Origin: Phenylobacterium sp.
Lineage (GTDB): Bacteria; Pseudomonadota; Alphaproteobacteria; Caulobacterales; Caulobacteraceae
DNA: 32,109 nt
Direction of reading: 5' to 3'
Assembly: GCF_028290885.1 (NCBI RefSeq)
Contig: NZ_JAQGIZ010000054.1
Location: 1-32,109 of the forward strand
Shown: positions 31,251-32,109 of the stretch, piece after piece
Numbering within the stretch: position 1 is the stretch's first letter
Layout: each line of letters starts with the position of its first letter
Position numbers and translations under genes: made by a program
The notes under the pieces: generated by a model
What the model was told of the DNA's origin: nothing
The model's input: only the letters and a program-made list of their open reading frames with translations
Databases searched by the model: none

Positions 31251-32109
31251 ATGCCAGACCTCTACGACGTCGCCGCGATCGGCAACGCCATCGTCGACGT
31301 GATCGCCCCGGCGACCGACGAATTCCTGGCGGCCAACGGCCTCGACAAGGGCGCGATGATGCTGGTCGATCCGGCGCAGTCGGCGGCGCTCTACGCCAAG
31401 ATGGCGTCGGGCGTCGAGGCCTCCGGCGGCTCGGCCGCCAACACCATCGCAGGCGTGGCCAGCTTCGGCGGCAGGGGCGCCTACATGGGCAAGGTGGCCG
31501 ACGACAAGCTGGGCGAGATCTTCGCCCACGACATGCGGGCCATCGGCGCGCGGTTCGAGAATGCGCCGCTGGTCGGCGGCCCGGGCACCGCGATCAGCAT
31601 GATCAACGTCACCCCGGACGCCCAGCGCACCATGTGCACCTTCCTGGGCGCCTCGGTGGAGTTCTCCGACGCCGACGTGGACCCGGAGGTCGTCGAGGCG
31701 GCGAAGATCGTCTATCTCGAGGGCTACCTGTTCGACGCCGAGGCCGCGCGGCGCGCCTTCGCCAAGGCGGCCGGCCTGGCGCACGGGGCGGGGCGGATGA
31801 TCGCGCTGACGCTGTCCGACGGCTTCGTGGTCGAGCGCCACCGCGCGGGACTGATGGGCTTCATCGAAAGTCAGGTCGACCTCCTGTTCGCCAACGAGAA
31901 CGAGATCCTGGCGCTCTTCGAGACCGACAGCTTCGACGAGGCGGTGGAAGGCCTGCGCACCCGCGTGAAGCTGGCGGCCGTGACCCGCAGCGCCGCCGGT
32001 TCGGTGATCCTCAGCGCCGGCGAACGGCTGACGATCGAGGCCGAGCCGGTGGAGAAAATCGTGGACACGACCGGCGCCGGCGACCAATACGCAGCCGGAT
32101 TCATGTTCG
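31251..32109 (+). CDS. PfkB-family carbohydrate/adenosine kinase, 3' end beyond the window
   Basis: Absent from the track because the frame has no stop before the window end; 286 codons are visible. MPDLYDVAAIGNAIVDVIAP starts a ribokinase fold. The first PfkB signature is GGSAANTIAGVASFGGRGAY (about 59-78) and the second is DTTGAGDQYAAGF (from about 272) with the catalytic aspartate. LFANENEILALF is the typical middle motif. The alphaproteobacterial members of this form are usually called adenosine kinase, acting in purine salvage, but the substrate is not certain. ATG 31251 follows AAAGCTGAGC, a weak ribosome binding site. It is separated from nth by 103 bp and probably has its own promoter. 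About 45 residues are missing. Confidence 0.92.
   Translation, partial: MPDLYDVAAIGNAIVDVIAPATDEFLAANGLDKGAMMLVDPAQSAALYAKMASGVEASGGSAANTIAGVASFGGRGAYMGKVADDKLGEIFAHDMRAIGARFENAPLVGGPGTAISMINVTPDAQRTMCTFLGASVEFSDADVDPEVVEAAKIVYLEGYLFDAEAARRAFAKAAGLAHGAGRMIALTLSDGFVVERHRAGLMGFIESQVDLLFANENEILALFETDSFDEAVEGLRTRVKLAAVTRSAAGSVILSAGERLTIEAEPVEKIVDTTGAGDQYAAGFMF

Overview
This 32 kb window is a high-GC alphaproteobacterial chromosome, most likely from the Caulobacterales (Caulobacter/Phenylobacterium type). The grounds are a CC0125/CC1285-type lipoprotein, a thioredoxin-TPR chaperedoxin with an intact WCGPC, a PEPxxW-CTERM tail, tightly packed genes, and C/G-rich palindromic repeats between convergent genes. 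This placement is an inference from gene content and style; no database search was run. Most of the window is housekeeping chromosome. Many antisense lines of the ORF track are high-GC shadows and were left out.

Layout. 1-5.9 kb: the start of a probable rsmB, a small membrane protein, SDHAF4, pyrF, a marC broken by a perfect 20-bp tandem duplication, an SDR oxidoreductase, and kup with a strongly structured leader followed by a small membrane protein. 5.9-12.5 kb: argG, an unlisted 46-codon membrane smORF overlapping a methyltransferase-like gene, then KTSC, MAPEG, lipoprotein, DUF4337 and a large GT-C-like membrane protein.

12.7-16.7 kb is a compact 3.94-kb integrated element in the 3' half of tRNA-Gly(GCC). 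It is bounded by perfect 63-bp direct repeats and carries a complete tyrosine integrase next to the left end. Paired GGTGGTGACC motifs in the same 11-bp phasing lie near both ends. Cargo is an odd PEP-CTERM fragment, a DUF2971 protein and a short lipoprotein whose only sensible start is CTG. The intact tRNA sits at the right end; the displaced original 3' end and its hairpin lie at the left end.

16.8-32.1 kb returns to core genes: DUF6065, a ProXp-ala type editing protein, chaperedoxin CnoX, a Lon N-terminal domain protein, a Trm112-like protein, a fabI-ubiH-type operon, a ClC channel, the unsaturated fatty acid pair fabA-fabB, an SH3-like secreted protein, a D-2-hydroxyacid dehydrogenase, moeB, DUF2244, nth, and the start of a PfkB/adenosine kinase that runs off the end.

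The genes fall into several themes. Fatty acid synthesis is represented by fabI, fabA and fabB, and quinone-type hydroxylation by the UbiH family gene. Translation quality and RNA modification are represented by rsmB, ProXp-ala and the Trm112-like protein. Proteostasis is represented by CnoX and the Lon-domain protein, and ion transport by kup and ClC. The most distinctive findings are the tRNA-Gly mini-island, its CTG-start lipoprotein, the marC duplication, two alternative hairpins over the kup ribosome binding site, and a 97-nt near-perfect intergenic hairpin at about 20.9 kb. No CRISPR array, rRNA or IS transposase was seen.
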